Source of the DNA: Shewanella inventionis
Lineage (GTDB): Bacteria; Pseudomonadota; Gammaproteobacteria; Enterobacterales; Shewanellaceae
Assembly: GCF_014641855.1 (NCBI RefSeq)
Contig: NZ_BMII01000025.1
Span: 1-64,000 of the forward strand
DNA: 64,000 nt
Reading direction: 5' to 3'
In this document: piece after piece, positions 10,238 to 20,600 of the stretch
Numbering within the stretch: position 1 is the stretch's first letter
Layout of the letters: each line of letters starts with the position of its first letter
Notes under the pieces: generated by a model
The model's database searches: none
Told to the model about the DNA's origin: nothing
The model's input: only the letters and a program-made list of their open reading frames with translations
Translations under genes and position numbers: made by a program

Positions 10238-10405
10238 TCATAAGGTCACTCTAATCTCAAGTTAAAGTCCTTTTAGTGCATTGTAACTACCAAAGTGTCA
10301 TGTCTTTATTATTGTTGTTTGTGATGCACAACACTTGGCGAGCTTGATTAAAAAAGCAAATTTAGTCACTATATTACTAATGTATAAATAACCAATAGAG
10401 ATATT

Positions 10406-11494
10406 ATGATCGGTTTTACCCAGAGCTTAAAAGCAGAAATTGCCGATTTAAAGCAGCAGCTGACCAAAACAAAACAGCAGCATGCAGATGAGCTCTCTCA
10501 ATTGCATCAGCATATTGCACAATTAACTCAGCAATTAGCAGACTCTGATAATCAATCCGAAAACGATGCTCAACGCGCCAATTTGCAATTGCAAGGTGCA
10601 ACGATGCTTAACGATATTCGAGATACCACCCTCGCTAACTCAATCAAGCTCGATGAAGAAAAACACATGTTGTCTGAAGTCGATAAACTGTTCGGTCAGA
10701 CACGAGTCGCTATCGGTAACTTAAAAGAACGTGCGGGACATTTAAATGATCATGCAGAAAAGAGCATGGAGACTGCGGCTCAATTAAGTCAATCAGCCAA
10801 TGGTATTAGTAATTTAGTGTCATCGATCCAACAGATTTCAGAACAAACTAACTTACTGGCACTCAATGCCGCCATTGAAGCTGCGCGTGCAGGAGATGCT
10901 GGTAGAGGGTTTGCCGTAGTCGCAAGCGAAGTAAGGCAATTAGCCAGCAACGCCCATGATGCCAGTGCCAATATTGAAAAATTAGTCGCTACCGTTATTG
11001 AGCAAACCGAGCAAATTAAACAAGTTGTCATTACAAACCAAACTTGTTCGAGTGATATTGCAGCCTCTTCTGAACAAATTGATCAAGTCGTCACCGAAGT
11101 GCTTAAAAGTTCAGGAGTCATGAAGCGTGTCATTGGCGAAGCGTCAATGACCGCATTTTTAACCACTGTGAAGTTAGACCACAGCGTATGGAAGAGCAAC
11201 GTATACAGTATTTTGGCCAACAAAGATGTGACGGCAAACGTCAATAGCCACACTGAATGCCGTCTCGGAAAATGGTATTACCATGGTGAAGGCCAACAAT
11301 ATGCAAGCTTGTCGAGCTTTAAAGCTATTGAGCAACCACATAAAGCAGTTCATAGCGCTGGAAAAGCGGCTGTCGCTGCGATGCAATCTGGAGATGAGTC
11401 AGCAATTTTAACTCATCTTGATACCATGGAAGATGCCAGTATTCGTGTGGTTAAATCTATCGATAGTTTACTGTCGCAAAGCCAGCATCACTAG
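10406..11494 (+). CDS. Soluble methyl-accepting chemotaxis-type protein with C-terminal CZB zinc-binding domain
   Basis: 362 residues with no membrane segment, so cytoplasmic. The N-terminal ~65 residues are a glutamine- and leucine-rich coiled coil. The signalling hairpin tip is present as [30 protein letters not shown] (about residues 143-170). The last ~110 residues are a CZB domain with the expected ligands: H in KLDHSVWK, C in [12 protein letters not shown] in QPHKAVH. CZB domains bind zinc and can sense zinc or oxidants such as hypochlorous acid. The short receptor length suggests it works with a cytosolic CheA/CheW array or as a diguanylate-cyclase-like sensor partner. It stands alone, with 168-bp gaps on both sides. 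Confidence 0.88.
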   Translation: MIGFTQSLKAEIADLKQQLTKTKQQHADELSQLHQHIAQLTQQLADSDNQSENDAQRANLQLQGATMLNDIRDTTLANSIKLDEEKHMLSEVDKLFGQTRVAIGNLKERAGHLNDHAEKSMETAAQLSQSANGISNLVSSIQQISEQTNLLALNAAIEAARAGDAGRGFAVVASEVRQLASNAHDASANIEKLVATVIEQTEQIKQVVITNQTCSSDIAASSEQIDQVVTEVLKSSGVMKRVIGEASMTAFLTTVKLDHSVWKSNVYSILANKDVTANVNSHTECRLGKWYYHGEGQQYASLSSFKAIEQPHKAVHSAGKAAVAAMQSGDESAILTHLDTMEDASIRVVKSIDSLLSQSQHH

Positions 11495-11593
11495 TTGACT
11501 CGCACTCAATTGTCCATAAAACATCTGTTAGCTGAACAACTTACCGCTAACGGATTGCATTGCTTTTCACAACTGACTTAAATTACTCTACTT

Positions 11594-11622
11594 TTCACAA
11601 AATCGCCCGCCCATGCTATATT
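11594..11622 (+). promoter_or_regulatory. Sigma-70 promoter of mtnN
   Basis: TTCACA (11594-11599) and TATATT (11617-11622) are separated by 17 bases, close to consensus. Transcription would begin about 30 bases before the mtnN start. Confidence 0.65.
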
Positions 11623-11662
11623 AGCGCCCATTCGAATTTGTTTAATCAGTTAAGGTTTATCC

Positions 11663-12355
11663 ATGAAAATCGGTATTATTGGCGCTATGGAGCCAGAAGT
11701 TGTTCATTTAGTACAAGCCATTGTTGAGCCCGAGCATACAACTATCGCAGGCATCGAATTTATTAGCGGTAATATCGGCGATAAACAAGTGGTTGTCACC
11801 CGCTCAGGCATTGGTAAAGTGGCAGCTAGTATTGCCACAACGTTACTGATTGAAAAGTTTGCAGTAACACATGTGATTAATACCGGTTCAGCTGGTGGTT
11901 TTGTCGATACACTCGCCATTGGCGATATTGTGATTTCATCTGAGGTGCGCCACCACGATGTTGATGTCACCGCATTTGGTTACGAGATTGGTCAGATGGC
12001 ACAGCAGCCGGCCGCATTTTTACCAGACAGCAAGCTAGTCAATGCCGCTAAACAGGCCGTTGTAGAATTAGGGGAAGTGAACGCCATTGAAGGATTAATT
12101 TGTACCGGCGACAGCTTTATTTGCGATCCTGTTCGCACCAAAGTGATGCGCGAAAACTTCCCAACGATGGCCGCATGTGAAATGGAAGGAGCAGCTATTG
12201 CTCAGGTTTGTCACCAGTTTAGGGTGCCATTTGTAGTGATCCGGTCACTGTCAGACAATGCTAATAATGATTCGCCAGTGGATTTCGACTCGTACATCAT
12301 TAAAGCGGGTATGCACTCAGCCTTGATGGTCATTGCGCTATTGCAACAGCTATAA
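11663..12355 (+). CDS. mtnN: 5'-methylthioadenosine/S-adenosylhomocysteine nucleosidase
   Basis: 230 residues, the usual length. It cleaves adenine from methylthioadenosine, S-adenosylhomocysteine and 5'-deoxyadenosine, feeding methionine salvage and AI-2 synthesis. Visible hallmarks: the N-terminal [13 protein letters not shown] with the active-site glutamate, the purine/ribose site [12 protein letters not shown], and the catalytic aspartate in RSLSDNAN. The start follows AAGG 9 bases upstream. Its transcript appears to end at the hairpin at 12364, before cbiB. Confidence 0.96.
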   Translation: MKIGIIGAMEPEVVHLVQAIVEPEHTTIAGIEFISGNIGDKQVVVTRSGIGKVAASIATTLLIEKFAVTHVINTGSAGGFVDTLAIGDIVISSEVRHHDVDVTAFGYEIGQMAQQPAAFLPDSKLVNAAKQAVVELGEVNAIEGLICTGDSFICDPVRTKVMRENFPTMAACEMEGAAIAQVCHQFRVPFVVIRSLSDNANNDSPVDFDSYIIKAGMHSALMVIALLQQL

Positions 12356-12363
12356 TGGACTAT

Positions 12364-12405
12364 ACGGGTTTAACTGCTTATCACTCTGCTAAACCCGTGC
12401 TTTTA
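12364..12405 (+). terminator. Stem-loop after mtnN
   Basis: ACGGGTTTA pairs perfectly with TAAACCCGT (12390-12398) across a 17-base loop and is followed by GCTTTTAGTA. The T-run is short, so termination may be partial. Confidence 0.6.
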
Positions 12406-12458
12406 GTATTACAAAAACTTACTTAATCTGATGCGCAGCCGCTAACTATTGAGTCTCT

Positions 12459-13469
12459 ATGGTCAATAAATTATTCGATCCACAATTACTTAGCCAAGAC
12501 GGCGGTGTATTGCAAAGCTGCTGCATTTTATTTTGCGCGTTAATTTTGGCTCGATTTGCCCCTATCCCTCGAGACTTACAACCACTGTTGTGGTTTAACC
12601 GTATTGCAGTGCTGATTGCCGCTAAAGTGAATCACCCTGAGCGTGCGGTGAGCCAACAGCTAACAGCAGGCATTTTAGCGACATTAATTCTAGTAGTACC
12701 AAGCGGTATTATTGTTAGCTTTTTACTGGGTCTTGCCGCTTATCCATGGTTTTTTGAGCTGATTATTTTATATTTTTGTTTGTGTGACTCCGCCTTTAAA
12801 CCCGTGGCAGAACAAATAGCGAATGCAATAAAAACCGGTAACAAGCAGCATGCCAAAGGGCTACTCAGCCCCTGGGTTAGCCAAAACACTCAAGTGCTTT
12901 CAGAGGTGGGATTAAGTAAAACTGCCATAGAGAAACTGTTTACCACTCCCATTTATGGCACTTTAGCCACCATTTTATTTTTTGCGATGGGCGGTGCAAC
13001 CATGGCTCTGGTGGCCAGAATGCTAAGGCAACTAGAGCACAGTTGGCCCACATATCACCCACACTTTCATATTTTTTCGAGTTTTGTGGGGCAATTTAAT
13101 CGCGTGATATTTTTTATTCCGACCTTGCTTTGGCATTGCTCATTGGCAATTCAATTTGGCCAACTTGGATTGTCTTCCATCGTGTCGTCAATGCGGCCGG
13201 CACCTGGTCCCAAACAGCAGTTAAATAACCATTATGGCAGTTACGCTTTAGCCGCAAAATTACTCAAAATTGAACTTGGAGGCCCACAGCAATTTATGAC
13301 CAACAAAGGCCAAACCATTCGAGTAGACTTACCCAAGGTGAAAGCTGGTCCGTTACCTGATTATCGCCACATCAACCACGCCATCACAGTGACGCAAACA
13401 GCAAACCTATTTTGGATCTGCCTAACCTTGTTATTGCCTCTTATTTGGACTGGATTAAGATTTATTTAA
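12459..13469 (+). CDS. CbiB/CobD-type cobalamin biosynthesis membrane protein
   Basis: 336 residues. The central and C-terminal parts resemble adenosylcobinamide-phosphate synthase of the CbiB family: several membrane segments, a cytoplasmic stretch with SSMRPAPGPKQQLNNHYGS and a GGPQQFMTNKGQTIR loop. CbiB attaches aminopropanol to adenosylcobyric acid. The N-terminus (LILARFAPIPRDLQPLLWFN) is also family-like. No other cobalamin genes are near, and there is no cobalamin riboswitch in the 100-bp leader, so it could serve salvage or a diverged role. The pairing with mtnN is common in Shewanella by recall. Confidence 0.72.
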   Translation: MVNKLFDPQLLSQDGGVLQSCCILFCALILARFAPIPRDLQPLLWFNRIAVLIAAKVNHPERAVSQQLTAGILATLILVVPSGIIVSFLLGLAAYPWFFELIILYFCLCDSAFKPVAEQIANAIKTGNKQHAKGLLSPWVSQNTQVLSEVGLSKTAIEKLFTTPIYGTLATILFFAMGGATMALVARMLRQLEHSWPTYHPHFHIFSSFVGQFNRVIFFIPTLLWHCSLAIQFGQLGLSSIVSSMRPAPGPKQQLNNHYGSYALAAKLLKIELGGPQQFMTNKGQTIRVDLPKVKAGPLPDYRHINHAITVTQTANLFWICLTLLLPLIWTGLRFI

Positions 13470-13663
13470 AACCGGTAAATCCTGTTTTAAACTAGCCACT
13501 TTTTAGCGATAATACCCAAGCTTTAACATTGAAGTCGCTATGCTCAAGATTGTCATAATGACCCGCTATCATAAGACTTCTAATGCTGACATCTTTAAAA
13601 CATAAATCCTCTATAGTCAGCAACTGTTGATTATTATCAGTTTAAGACCTGCTTAGGAATGCC

Positions 13664-14056
13664 ATGTTTCTCAACAACTTGCATATATCATTAACCACTC
13701 CAGCACTATTGTTTCCGGCAATCTCGTTATTATTGCTCGCATACACTAACCGATTTTTCTCTCTTGCTGCCCTCATTCGTAACCTCAGTAGTAATGACAA
13801 GCCGGTACAAGATGAGCAAATCAAAAACTTACGCCAACGAATTATTATCATCCGAAAAATGCAAGAAGCTGGTGTCAGCAGTTTTGCCTTGTGCGTACTG
13901 TGTATGATTTTTATTTACACCGGTTTTAACCAAACTGGCTCGGTGATCTTTGGCTTAAGTTTACTGCTTCTACTCTACTCATTGATCTTGTCTGTAGTGG
14001 AAATCCGCATCTCAGTTGATGCACTCAACATTCATCTCAAAGAGTTAAGTAAATGA
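13664..14056 (+). CDS. DUF2721-type small membrane protein
   Basis: 130 residues. Three hydrophobic segments are visible: [17 protein letters not shown] near the N-terminus, [14 protein letters not shown] at about residues 75-88, and [21 protein letters not shown] at about 95-115. A basic loop [15 protein letters not shown] lies between them. This layout matches DUF2721 proteins, whose function is unknown. Its stop overlaps the next start by four bases (ATGA), so it is co-translated with the TRIC-family gene. Confidence 0.72.
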   Translation: MFLNNLHISLTTPALLFPAISLLLLAYTNRFFSLAALIRNLSSNDKPVQDEQIKNLRQRIIIIRKMQEAGVSSFALCVLCMIFIYTGFNQTGSVIFGLSLLLLLYSLILSVVEIRISVDALNIHLKELSK

Positions 14057-14679
14057 GTCAGTGGATCTATTTTTTCGATTTATGTGGTACTGCCGTTTTT
14101 GCACTTTCTGGGGCGTTGGCAGCAGGTAAACACCGCATGGATCCATTCGGGGTAATTGTGCTTGCCTCAGTAACCGCCATTGGCGGTGGCAGTATTCGTG
14201 ATGCGTTAATTGGCGCAACCCCAGTATTTTGGATCCGCGATCCTAATTACATCATTGTGATTTTAGCTACGGTTTTGGCTTGTTTAGTGTTAGTACGTAA
14301 ACCGCATAAATTACCCACACTCACCTTACCTGTTGCCGATGCTCTTGGGTTGGCATTGTTTACTGTTATTGGCGCAGAGAAAGCATTATTAATGGGACTT
14401 TCAGGCATGATTGCTGTTGTGATGGGCTTAATTACAGGCGTGGGTGGTGGCATTATTCGTGATTTGCTGTGTCGCCAAATCCCGATGGTATTACGCACCG
14501 AAATTTACGCAACTGCTTCCATCGTGGGTGGGATCTGTTATACCTTAAGTTTGGCTGTGGGCATGGACAGTATGACATCGATGTTTATCGCAATGATCAG
14601 TATTTTAATCATTCGATTAAGCGCAATCCGCTGGCATTTATCTTTACCGGCTTTCGATTTAAAAACAAAGAGAATTTAA
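14053..14679 (+). CDS. TRIC cation channel family protein (UPF0126/YadS-like)
   Basis: 208 residues with about seven membrane segments arranged as two similar halves, each bearing a glycine-rich bend: [13 protein letters not shown] (about residues 38-50) and [12 protein letters not shown] (about 126-137). This duplication defines bacterial TRIC homologues, which form trimeric potassium/cation-permeable channels. It overlaps the DUF2721 gene by ATGA and is followed within 2 bp by the next gene, giving a three-gene operon. Confidence 0.88.
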   Translation: MSQWIYFFDLCGTAVFALSGALAAGKHRMDPFGVIVLASVTAIGGGSIRDALIGATPVFWIRDPNYIIVILATVLACLVLVRKPHKLPTLTLPVADALGLALFTVIGAEKALLMGLSGMIAVVMGLITGVGGGIIRDLLCRQIPMVLRTEIYATASIVGGICYTLSLAVGMDSMTSMFIAMISILIIRLSAIRWHLSLPAFDLKTKRI

Positions 14680-14680
14680 T

Positions 14681-15157
14681 GTGCGAATAATATTGCTATT
14701 ATGTTGTTTAGTCTGCAGTTTTTCAATCAGTGCCAATATTGGTGATATGCCTAAAGAGCAACAGCTCGCCATGAAATACATGGAGGCGTTAACCGATCAT
14801 GACTACTCTACTTTACGGCATTTTTATTCCCGTGATACCGTTTTTTTCGACAAAACAGCAAACACAACCTACACAGGCAGTCGGCAAATCATTGGTTTTT
14901 TACAGCGCGCTCATGAAGGGGTACTTGAGTACCGTTTAAACATAGAGCATATGTTTAATACGGGTTCGTTAGTGGTGATTATCGGCAGTTATCGTTTACG
15001 AGGCCCTGGGGATCAATTCGGAAAGCCCGGTAAAATTATCGATTTGGCGATACCTGGCGTTACCACGCTTAAATTTGACAATAATACAGAGCGATTAATT
15101 GAACAAATGGATCTTATGGACTATCAAACCATGTCAGACCAACTCGAGTCTCAATAA
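14681..15157 (+). CDS. Exported NTF2-like/SnoaL-fold protein
   Basis: 158 residues from a GTG start that lies one base after the previous stop. The first 19 residues (MRIILLLCCLVCSFSISAN) are a signal peptide. The mature part reads like an NTF2-fold domain: AMKYMEALTDHDYSTLRHFYSRDTVF, then strand-rich sequence with VVIIGSYRLRG and a C-terminal IEQMDLMDYQ strand. Such domains bind small molecules or act as isomerase-like enzymes; here nothing identifies a ligand. It is the last gene of the operon with the DUF2721 and TRIC proteins. Confidence 0.75.
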   Translation: MRIILLLCCLVCSFSISANIGDMPKEQQLAMKYMEALTDHDYSTLRHFYSRDTVFFDKTANTTYTGSRQIIGFLQRAHEGVLEYRLNIEHMFNTGSLVVIIGSYRLRGPGDQFGKPGKIIDLAIPGVTTLKFDNNTERLIEQMDLMDYQTMSDQLESQ

Positions 15158-15168
15158 CGTCATTCATT

Positions 15169-15491
15169 AATCAGGATAAATAAGTGAGCCGAAATTGCAG
15201 CGAGCGAGTTGTTCTACCTTCAACATATCTAACAACGTTATAAGCGATGCTAACCAACCTCAACTCTGGATAAGAGATGTATTGATAACGATATAAATCA
15301 ATAGATTGACTAAAATCCACTGTCAAGCTTGTGATTGGTTTTGCTAACAAGGCGAATTAACGCGTCAATAGCTAGCCTATTGCAAGTTAATTCAACGCAG
15401 TGAGGAAGGCAAAGGACTGCTTGAAAGACGTTTGTTATCCAGAGCTGAGGTTAACTAGTAAGAATGATCACATTCTTGTGCTGATTGGTAT
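15169..15491. repeat. Repeat A, copy 1, interrupted by a 195-bp MITE
   Basis: Starts AATCAGGATAAATAAGTG and ends CTTGTGCTGATTGGTAT. It shares long blocks with 27670-27826 and 43003-43128, including GTTGTTCTACCTTCAA, CGTTATAAGCGATG and AATGATCACATTCTTGTGCT. At 15251 the match is broken by the nested MITE and resumes at GTAAGAATGATC. It fills most of the 395-bp gap 15158-15552, where no gene is seen. Confidence 0.85.
15257..15451. mobile_element. 195-bp MITE, copy 1, nested in repeat A
   Basis: The ends ACCTCAACTCTGGATAA and the reverse complement of TTATCCAGAGCTGAGGT form a terminal inverted repeat with one mismatch. The flanks TAACCA (15251-15256) and TAACTA (15452-15457) are a 6-bp target duplication with one change. 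The unoccupied site TTAACCAGTA is seen in the repeat A copy near 43090. The element differs by only a couple of bases from the copy at 42374-42568 and has no coding capacity. Confidence 0.9.
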
Positions 15492-15503
15492 AAACAACGC
15501 ACA

Positions 15504-15538
15504 TAAAAAAACGGCTTAAATGATAAGCCGTTTTTTTA
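15504..15538 (-). terminator. Bidirectional terminator after tyrS
   Basis: ACGGCTTA and TAAGCCGT pair around AATGA, with an A-run on the left and T-run on the right, so it can stop transcription from both sides. It lies 15 bp beyond the tyrS stop. Confidence 0.85.
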
Positions 15539-15552
15539 TTCGTAAAAATACG

Positions 15553-16749
15553 TTATTTTAAAATCACTTTGGCAAATTTGCGTTTACCAACCTGGAAAAC
15601 CGCTTCCAGACCAGCATTAAAGCTAAGACGACTGTCTTCTACTTTTTCACCATCCATTTTTACCGCACCTTGCTTAATCATCCGCATACCGTCAGATGTT
15701 GAGCCCACAAGCCCTGCATCTTTAAGTAAGTTAGCAATCGCTAAGCCTTCACCCGCTTCTAATATCACTTCCTCGATATCATCTGGGATAGCCCCTTTTT
15801 GGAAACGATCAATAAAGGCCTGATGAGCAGCTTGCGCTTGTGCTTCGTCATGAAAACGCGCAATGATTTCTTTAGCTAATAAAATCTTAATGTCACGTGG
15901 ATTTGTGCCGTTTTCAACGTCTAACTTAAACTGTGCAAGCTCTTCAAGCGGACGGAAAGACAATAACTCAAGGTAGCGCCACATTAAATCATCTGAAATC
16001 GACATAATTTTGCCGAACATTTCATTAGCAGGCTCACTCACACCAATATAGTTATGCGCCGACTTAGACATTTTCTTAACGCCGTCTAACCCTTCAAGCA
16101 GCGGCATCATAATCACAGTTTGTGGTTTTTGTCCTTCGGCTTTTTGCAGTTCGCGACCCATCAATAAATTGAATTTTTGATCTGTACCGCCCAATTCAAC
16201 ATCAGCCTGTAACGCAACAGAATCATAGCCTTGCAACAATGGGTACATAAACTCATGAATCGCAATCGATTGGCCTGATGCATAACGCTTTTTAAAGTCG
16301 TCACGTTCCATCATACGGGCAACCGTTTGTTGCGATGCCAAACGGATCATACCAGCAGCGCCTAATGGCTCTAACCAGCTAGAGTTAAATTCGATACGGG
16401 TTTTAGCAGGGTCTAAAATTTTATAAACCTGCTCTTTATAGGTTTCAGCGTTAGCAAGCACTTGCTCACGGGTTAACGGAGGACGAGTACTGTTTTTACC
16501 ACTTGGATCACCAACCATACCGGTAAAATCACCAATCAAGAAAATCACTTCGTGACCTAGCTCTTGAAAAGTACGCATTTTATTTAAAATAACCGTGTGA
16601 CCTAAGTGAATATCAGGAGCGGTAGGATCTGCACCTAACTTGATGCGTAATGGACGCCCTTCTTTCAGTTTCTCAAGCAAATCCGCTTCAAGTAATATCT
16701 CATCGGTGCCACGCTTAATTTCTGCCAATACTTGATCTAAATTCGCCAT
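15553..16749 (-). CDS. tyrS: Tyrosine--tRNA ligase
   Basis: 398 residues from the ATG at 16749 ([14 protein letters not shown]), preceded by GGAG; an upstream in-frame GTG at 16776 has no ribosome site and is rejected. It charges tRNA-Tyr. Class I signatures are clear: HLGHT (the HIGH motif, about residues 45-49) and KMSKS (about 227-231). A C-terminal S4 RNA-binding domain follows ([18 protein letters not shown]). The length and [17 protein letters not shown] block fit the longer TyrRS subgroup. It is divergent from the M23 peptidase gene. Confidence 0.97.
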   Translation of the reverse strand: MANLDQVLAEIKRGTDEILLEADLLEKLKEGRPLRIKLGADPTAPDIHLGHTVILNKMRTFQELGHEVIFLIGDFTGMVGDPSGKNSTRPPLTREQVLANAETYKEQVYKILDPAKTRIEFNSSWLEPLGAAGMIRLASQQTVARMMERDDFKKRYASGQSIAIHEFMYPLLQGYDSVALQADVELGGTDQKFNLLMGRELQKAEGQKPQTVIMMPLLEGLDGVKKMSKSAHNYIGVSEPANEMFGKIMSISDDLMWRYLELLSFRPLEELAQFKLDVENGTNPRDIKILLAKEIIARFHDEAQAQAAHQAFIDRFQKGAIPDDIEEVILEAGEGLAIANLLKDAGLVGSTSDGMRMIKQGAVKMDGEKVEDSRLSFNAGLEAVFQVGKRKFAKVILK

Positions 16750-16874
16750 CTCTACTGCAACTCCTAGGGCTTGCACAAAAAATAAAGAGGTCTATGTTAC
16801 TTGTTAGCCACGGCAAATGAAAGAGTGTACACTTAGCAGATAATAACACGAGAGAGAAATTGGTACCTGAGTCA

Positions 16875-18422
16875 ATGGCAAAGCTTCTAACTTTATTCAC
16901 ATTGTTGCCAAAAGCACATCAAATCACCCTGTCTTTATTGGTGATGTTAACCACGATTATTCTGATGTTTCCATCGGAAGACGCACAAGCCTCTAAACAA
17001 ACCCAAATAGTAAGCCAAACAAATGATAAAGATGCGTTAGAAACCAATAGCGATTATTCCGTGCCACTGGCATTTAGAACACCTACGGCACCCAAAATTG
17101 ATAAAAATGATGCCGATGCTGAAGAAATCGCTGACAATATTTTTGTTAACGACACATTACCACCACAACAATTAGGTGATTCATCTGACGATGTGTCAGA
17201 AACACCTGATGATGAAGCCTTTGCTCAGCATATTGCAATGTTACGCACGCGCCCAGAGGGCATTGACGGTGTGATTCATGATATCGACAATCAAGTCGCT
17301 AAACAAAAAGCAAAAATAACTCAGCAAGCTAGCAACGATGATTACACAGTAGAATATTACGAAGTGGCTAAAGGCGATACTTTAGGTGGTTTATTCAGCC
17401 GTGCAGGCCTTAGTGCTAAAGATGTATACGACATCACCCAACTGCCTTTAGCAAAAAAGAATCTACTCACTATTATGCCAGGTGAAGAAATCGCCATTAG
17501 CAAAAATGAGTTAGGTGAATTAAAAGAACTCAGTTACCGCATGGACAAGGTGTCAACCTTAGTGATCAGCCATAACAATGATCGCTATAAAGAAGTGGTT
17601 AACACCAAAGAAGTTGAAAATCGTACTTCATTTATTACCGCCACCATCAAAAGCAATTTTTGGAATGCAGCAGCAGATGCAGGCTTGTCTGGCAATCATA
17701 TTATGGAACTGGCCAATATTTTTGGCTGGGACGTCGACTTTGCGTTAGATATTCGTAAGGGCGATCATTTTTCATTATTGTTTGACCAAGAATATGCCGA
17801 CGGCCAATTTTTACGTAATGGCAATATTTTAGCCGCTGAATTTATCAACCAGGGTGAGCGTTACACTGCCATACGTTATACCGATGGTGAATATTATTCA
17901 GAAAACGGTAACAGCATGCGCAAAGCTTTTTTACGCTCTCCAGTCGATTTTAAATATGTCAGCTCAAACTTTAACCCACGCCGTTTACACCCAGTAACAG
18001 GGCAAATTAAAGCCCACCGTGGAGTGGATTATGTTGCTGCGATTGGCACCCCAATTAAAGCTGCTGGTAAAGGCAAGGTGATTGAGTCTGGTTATAACCA
18101 ATTTAATGGTAACTATGTGTTTATTAAACACAATGAAACCTATACAACGAAATACCTGCACTTAACTAAGCGCAAAGTAAATCGTGGTGACACAGTCAAA
18201 CAAGGGCAAGTAATTGGTACTTTAGGTAAAACCGGTCGGGTTACCGGCGCTCATTTACATTACGAGTTTATTGTTAATGGTGTGCACCGTAATCCACGCA
18301 CGGTAGATTTGCCTAAATCAATGCCGATTAATCGCAGTGAAAAAGGCAAGTTTACCTCCTTGAGTAAACAGCTAATGGCGCAACTCAAATCAAACCAACA
18401 GCAGCAATTGGCTAGTAATTAA
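16875..18422 (+). CDS. M23 family peptidoglycan endopeptidase with LysM-like/OapA domain (MepM-like)
   Basis: About 515 residues from the ATG at 16875; a TTG at 16860 preceded by GAGAG is an alternative start. The N-terminus has one membrane anchor ([17 protein letters not shown]). A LysM/OapA-like binding region lies at [17 protein letters not shown] (about residues 165-181). The C-terminal peptidase carries the zinc motifs HRGVDYVA (HxxxD) and HLHYEF (HxH). Such enzymes cut cross-links between peptidoglycan stem peptides to allow wall growth. It lies 31 bp before anmK, which recycles wall fragments, so the pair forms a wall-turnover unit. Confidence 0.92.
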   Translation: MAKLLTLFTLLPKAHQITLSLLVMLTTIILMFPSEDAQASKQTQIVSQTNDKDALETNSDYSVPLAFRTPTAPKIDKNDADAEEIADNIFVNDTLPPQQLGDSSDDVSETPDDEAFAQHIAMLRTRPEGIDGVIHDIDNQVAKQKAKITQQASNDDYTVEYYEVAKGDTLGGLFSRAGLSAKDVYDITQLPLAKKNLLTIMPGEEIAISKNELGELKELSYRMDKVSTLVISHNNDRYKEVVNTKEVENRTSFITATIKSNFWNAAADAGLSGNHIMELANIFGWDVDFALDIRKGDHFSLLFDQEYADGQFLRNGNILAAEFINQGERYTAIRYTDGEYYSENGNSMRKAFLRSPVDFKYVSSNFNPRRLHPVTGQIKAHRGVDYVAAIGTPIKAAGKGKVIESGYNQFNGNYVFIKHNETYTTKYLHLTKRKVNRGDTVKQGQVIGTLGKTGRVTGAHLHYEFIVNGVHRNPRTVDLPKSMPINRSEKGKFTSLSKQLMAQLKSNQQQQLASN

Positions 18423-18453
18423 TTGCTCGCGGCTTCTATTCAGAGAGAATTTC

Positions 18454-19569
18454 ATGTCTAAGCCAGAATATTTTATCGGCCTTATGTCAGGCACAAGCAT
18501 GGACGGTGTTGATGCCGTGCTAGTTGACTTTGCCGGTGAGCACCCAAGGTTAATTGCAGGCCACACGGAAGCCATTCCGAGCCATTTGTTAAAAGGCTTA
18601 CAGCGTTTGTGTCAGCCCGCTGTTGATGATGAAATAAACCGATTAGGACGACTTGACCGCAGCGTGGGCAAGTTATTTGCTCAGGCGGTCAATAACTTGC
18701 TCGCTAAAACTGAAGTGAAGCCTGAACAAATCATCGCCATAGGGTCGCACGGACAAACCGTGCGCCATATGCCAAACCTAGAAATGGGCTTTACCCTGCA
18801 AATTGGCGACCCTAATACCATTGCTATTGAAACCAACATTGATGTAATTGCCGACTTTAGGCGCAAAGATATTGCGCTTGGTGGACAAGGCGCGCCTTTA
18901 GTGCCGGCTTTTCATCAACAGGTATTTGCCCAAGCTGGCCACACTCGAGTAATTTTAAACATTGGCGGTATCGCTAATGTGACCTATTTACCCGGAAACA
19001 GTGATGACGTGCTTGGTTTTGATACCGGCCCAGGTAACACCCTGATAGATTACTTTGTTCATCAAAATTTAGGTCATGCATTTGATGAAGATGGCGCATG
19101 GGCTGCATCAGGCGAAACCAATGCGGCATTTCTTAAGCAACTATTATCGCATTCATATTTCGCGTTATCTGCGCCTAAAAGTACCGGCAGAGAATTGTTT
19201 AACCAAGCCTGGCTTGAGCAGCAATTAGCGGAATATAGCCATTTAGATCAAGAAGATATTCAGTCAACATTACTCGATTTAACTTGTCACAGTATTGCTA
19301 ATGACATTAATAAGCTGTCAGCTACTGGTGAGCTATTTGTGTGTGGTGGCGGCGCACTGAACACTGAATTAATGCAACGTTTAACGCAATTGGTTCCTGG
19401 TTACAAAGTAGATACAACCGCAGCATTAGGCGTTGATGCTAAATGGGTTGAAGGCATTGCCTTTGCGTGGCTAGCAATGCGTCATCATAATGACTTACCT
19501 GCTAATTTACCGGCAGTAACCGGTGCTTCACGCCCAGCCGTACTTGGTGGCCGTTACCGAGCAAGATAA
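18454..19569 (+). CDS. anmK: Anhydro-N-acetylmuramic acid kinase
   Basis: 371 residues, the usual length. It opens and phosphorylates 1,6-anhydroMurNAc to MurNAc-6-phosphate in peptidoglycan recycling. The N-terminal phosphate loop [18 protein letters not shown] is diagnostic. Further sugar-kinase-fold blocks are [37 protein letters not shown] and [14 protein letters not shown] lies 8 bases before the ATG. Confidence 0.97.
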   Translation: MSKPEYFIGLMSGTSMDGVDAVLVDFAGEHPRLIAGHTEAIPSHLLKGLQRLCQPAVDDEINRLGRLDRSVGKLFAQAVNNLLAKTEVKPEQIIAIGSHGQTVRHMPNLEMGFTLQIGDPNTIAIETNIDVIADFRRKDIALGGQGAPLVPAFHQQVFAQAGHTRVILNIGGIANVTYLPGNSDDVLGFDTGPGNTLIDYFVHQNLGHAFDEDGAWAASGETNAAFLKQLLSHSYFALSAPKSTGRELFNQAWLEQQLAEYSHLDQEDIQSTLLDLTCHSIANDINKLSATGELFVCGGGALNTELMQRLTQLVPGYKVDTTAALGVDAKWVEGIAFAWLAMRHHNDLPANLPAVTGASRPAVLGGRYRAR

Positions 19570-19660
19570 CTTTTTCAATGCGGTTGTCGATGTTATGATG
19601 AGCGCAAATTTGCTCAGCTCTTTGGGTTGGCAAAGTCTTTACTAAATAATGAGAGTTAAT

Positions 19661-20047
19661 ATGAGCAACAAAGCCAAAAGTGTATCAGAACTAATGAATC
19701 TAACCCCAGAGGGTCGTTACGATTACATGGTTGAGCAAGTTAAAGCCGAGCAAACTATTTGGACCCTGCAAGATCAAGATGGCTGCGTGATGTTAACCAC
19801 CGAAGATGAAGACTGCATTCCAATGTGGCCATCAGAAGAAACCGCCGCACTTTGGGCCGTTGACGAATGGAAAGAGTGTGAGCCATTAGCTATTCCGTTA
19901 TCTGAATTCCAGGAACGTTGGGTTAGTGGTATGGAAGATGACGACCTATTTATTGCCGTTTTCCCAGTGCAAGAAGATTTAGGTGTTGTTGTACCACCCT
20001 ATGAAGTGAATGAGCGTTTAACGCCAAAGTCACACGCTAAGCATTAG
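19661..20047 (+). CDS. DUF2750 domain-containing protein
   Basis: 128 residues from the ATG at 19661; GAGAG sits 6 bases before it and overlaps an upstream ATG at 19649, which is therefore not preferred. The body is acidic and tryptophan-rich: YDYMVEQVKAEQTIWTLQD, then MWPSEETAALWAVDEW and LFIAVFPVQEDLGVVVPPYE. These match DUF2750, an uncharacterised soluble family. It is followed 24 bp later by a small membrane protein gene and both probably end at the terminator at 20541. Confidence 0.82.
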   Translation: MSNKAKSVSELMNLTPEGRYDYMVEQVKAEQTIWTLQDQDGCVMLTTEDEDCIPMWPSEETAALWAVDEWKECEPLAIPLSEFQERWVSGMEDDDLFIAVFPVQEDLGVVVPPYEVNERLTPKSHAKH

Positions 20048-20071
20048 TCTGTATCCAGTGAGTAAAACATA

Positions 20072-20533
20072 ATGACTCAGGACACACGTCAACCCAATAC
20101 GACGCCAGATGAAGTCAAACCGCATTTACCCAAACGCCTGATTGCGTTAATGCTGGTGTATGTTATCGCTGCAGTGGCAGGGCTAATGTTGGCGCAATCG
20201 CTAGCTGAACTCAGTGCAATGTTCAGTATTTTAACGCTTATGCTAGTGTTGGGTATTATAGGTAGGCAAAAAGCAGCGCTTTATTTATTACGCACTTATA
20301 GTCTGCTGCAATTAGTGCTGTACAGTATGATGCCAATCATCATGTATGATCCAGATAACCTTGATGCCGGCCCAACCACCATGGACTTTGGTTTGTTTCA
20401 AAGTGTGGTGCCAGAGTGGCTTATCTATAGTGTTTTTATCGCTTTAGGTATGTTGCAAGTGTGGATTAGCTTTAATGCCAAGGTAAAAACCTGGTTCAAG
20501 CCGCGTGTTAACTTTAATATTATTGCTAGTTAA
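20072..20533 (+). CDS. Small four-helix membrane protein, DUF2569-like
   Basis: 153 residues with four hydrophobic segments: RLIALMLVYVIAAVAGLML, FSILTLMLVLGIIG, LRTYSLLQLVLYSMMPIIMY and WLIYSVFIALGMLQVWISF. A short hydrophilic N-terminus precedes them. The layout suggests DUF2569, but this is by recall only. The function is unknown. Confidence 0.6.
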   Translation: MTQDTRQPNTTPDEVKPHLPKRLIALMLVYVIAAVAGLMLAQSLAELSAMFSILTLMLVLGIIGRQKAALYLLRTYSLLQLVLYSMMPIIMYDPDNLDAGPTTMDFGLFQSVVPEWLIYSVFIALGMLQVWISFNAKVKTWFKPRVNFNIIAS

Positions 20534-20540
20534 TACGCAC

Positions 20541-20570
20541 AAAAAAGCCGTCGCAAGACGGCTTTTTTTA
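20541..20570. terminator. Bidirectional terminator between the small membrane protein gene and erpA
   Basis: AAAAAAGCCGTC and GACGGCTTTTTTT pair around GCAA. It lies between two convergent genes and has T-runs in both directions. Confidence 0.9.
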
Positions 20571-20600
20571 TTAGCTCGTTGTAATAAATATTAAAAACGA

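Noticed and set aside
12356..12458. Cobalamin riboswitch before the CbiB-like gene
   Set aside because: The leader is about 100 bases, has no B12-box-like sequence, and is mostly taken up by the mtnN terminator.
16750..16776. Upstream GTG start for tyrS
   Set aside because: No ribosome site precedes it, while GGAG precedes the ATG at 16749.
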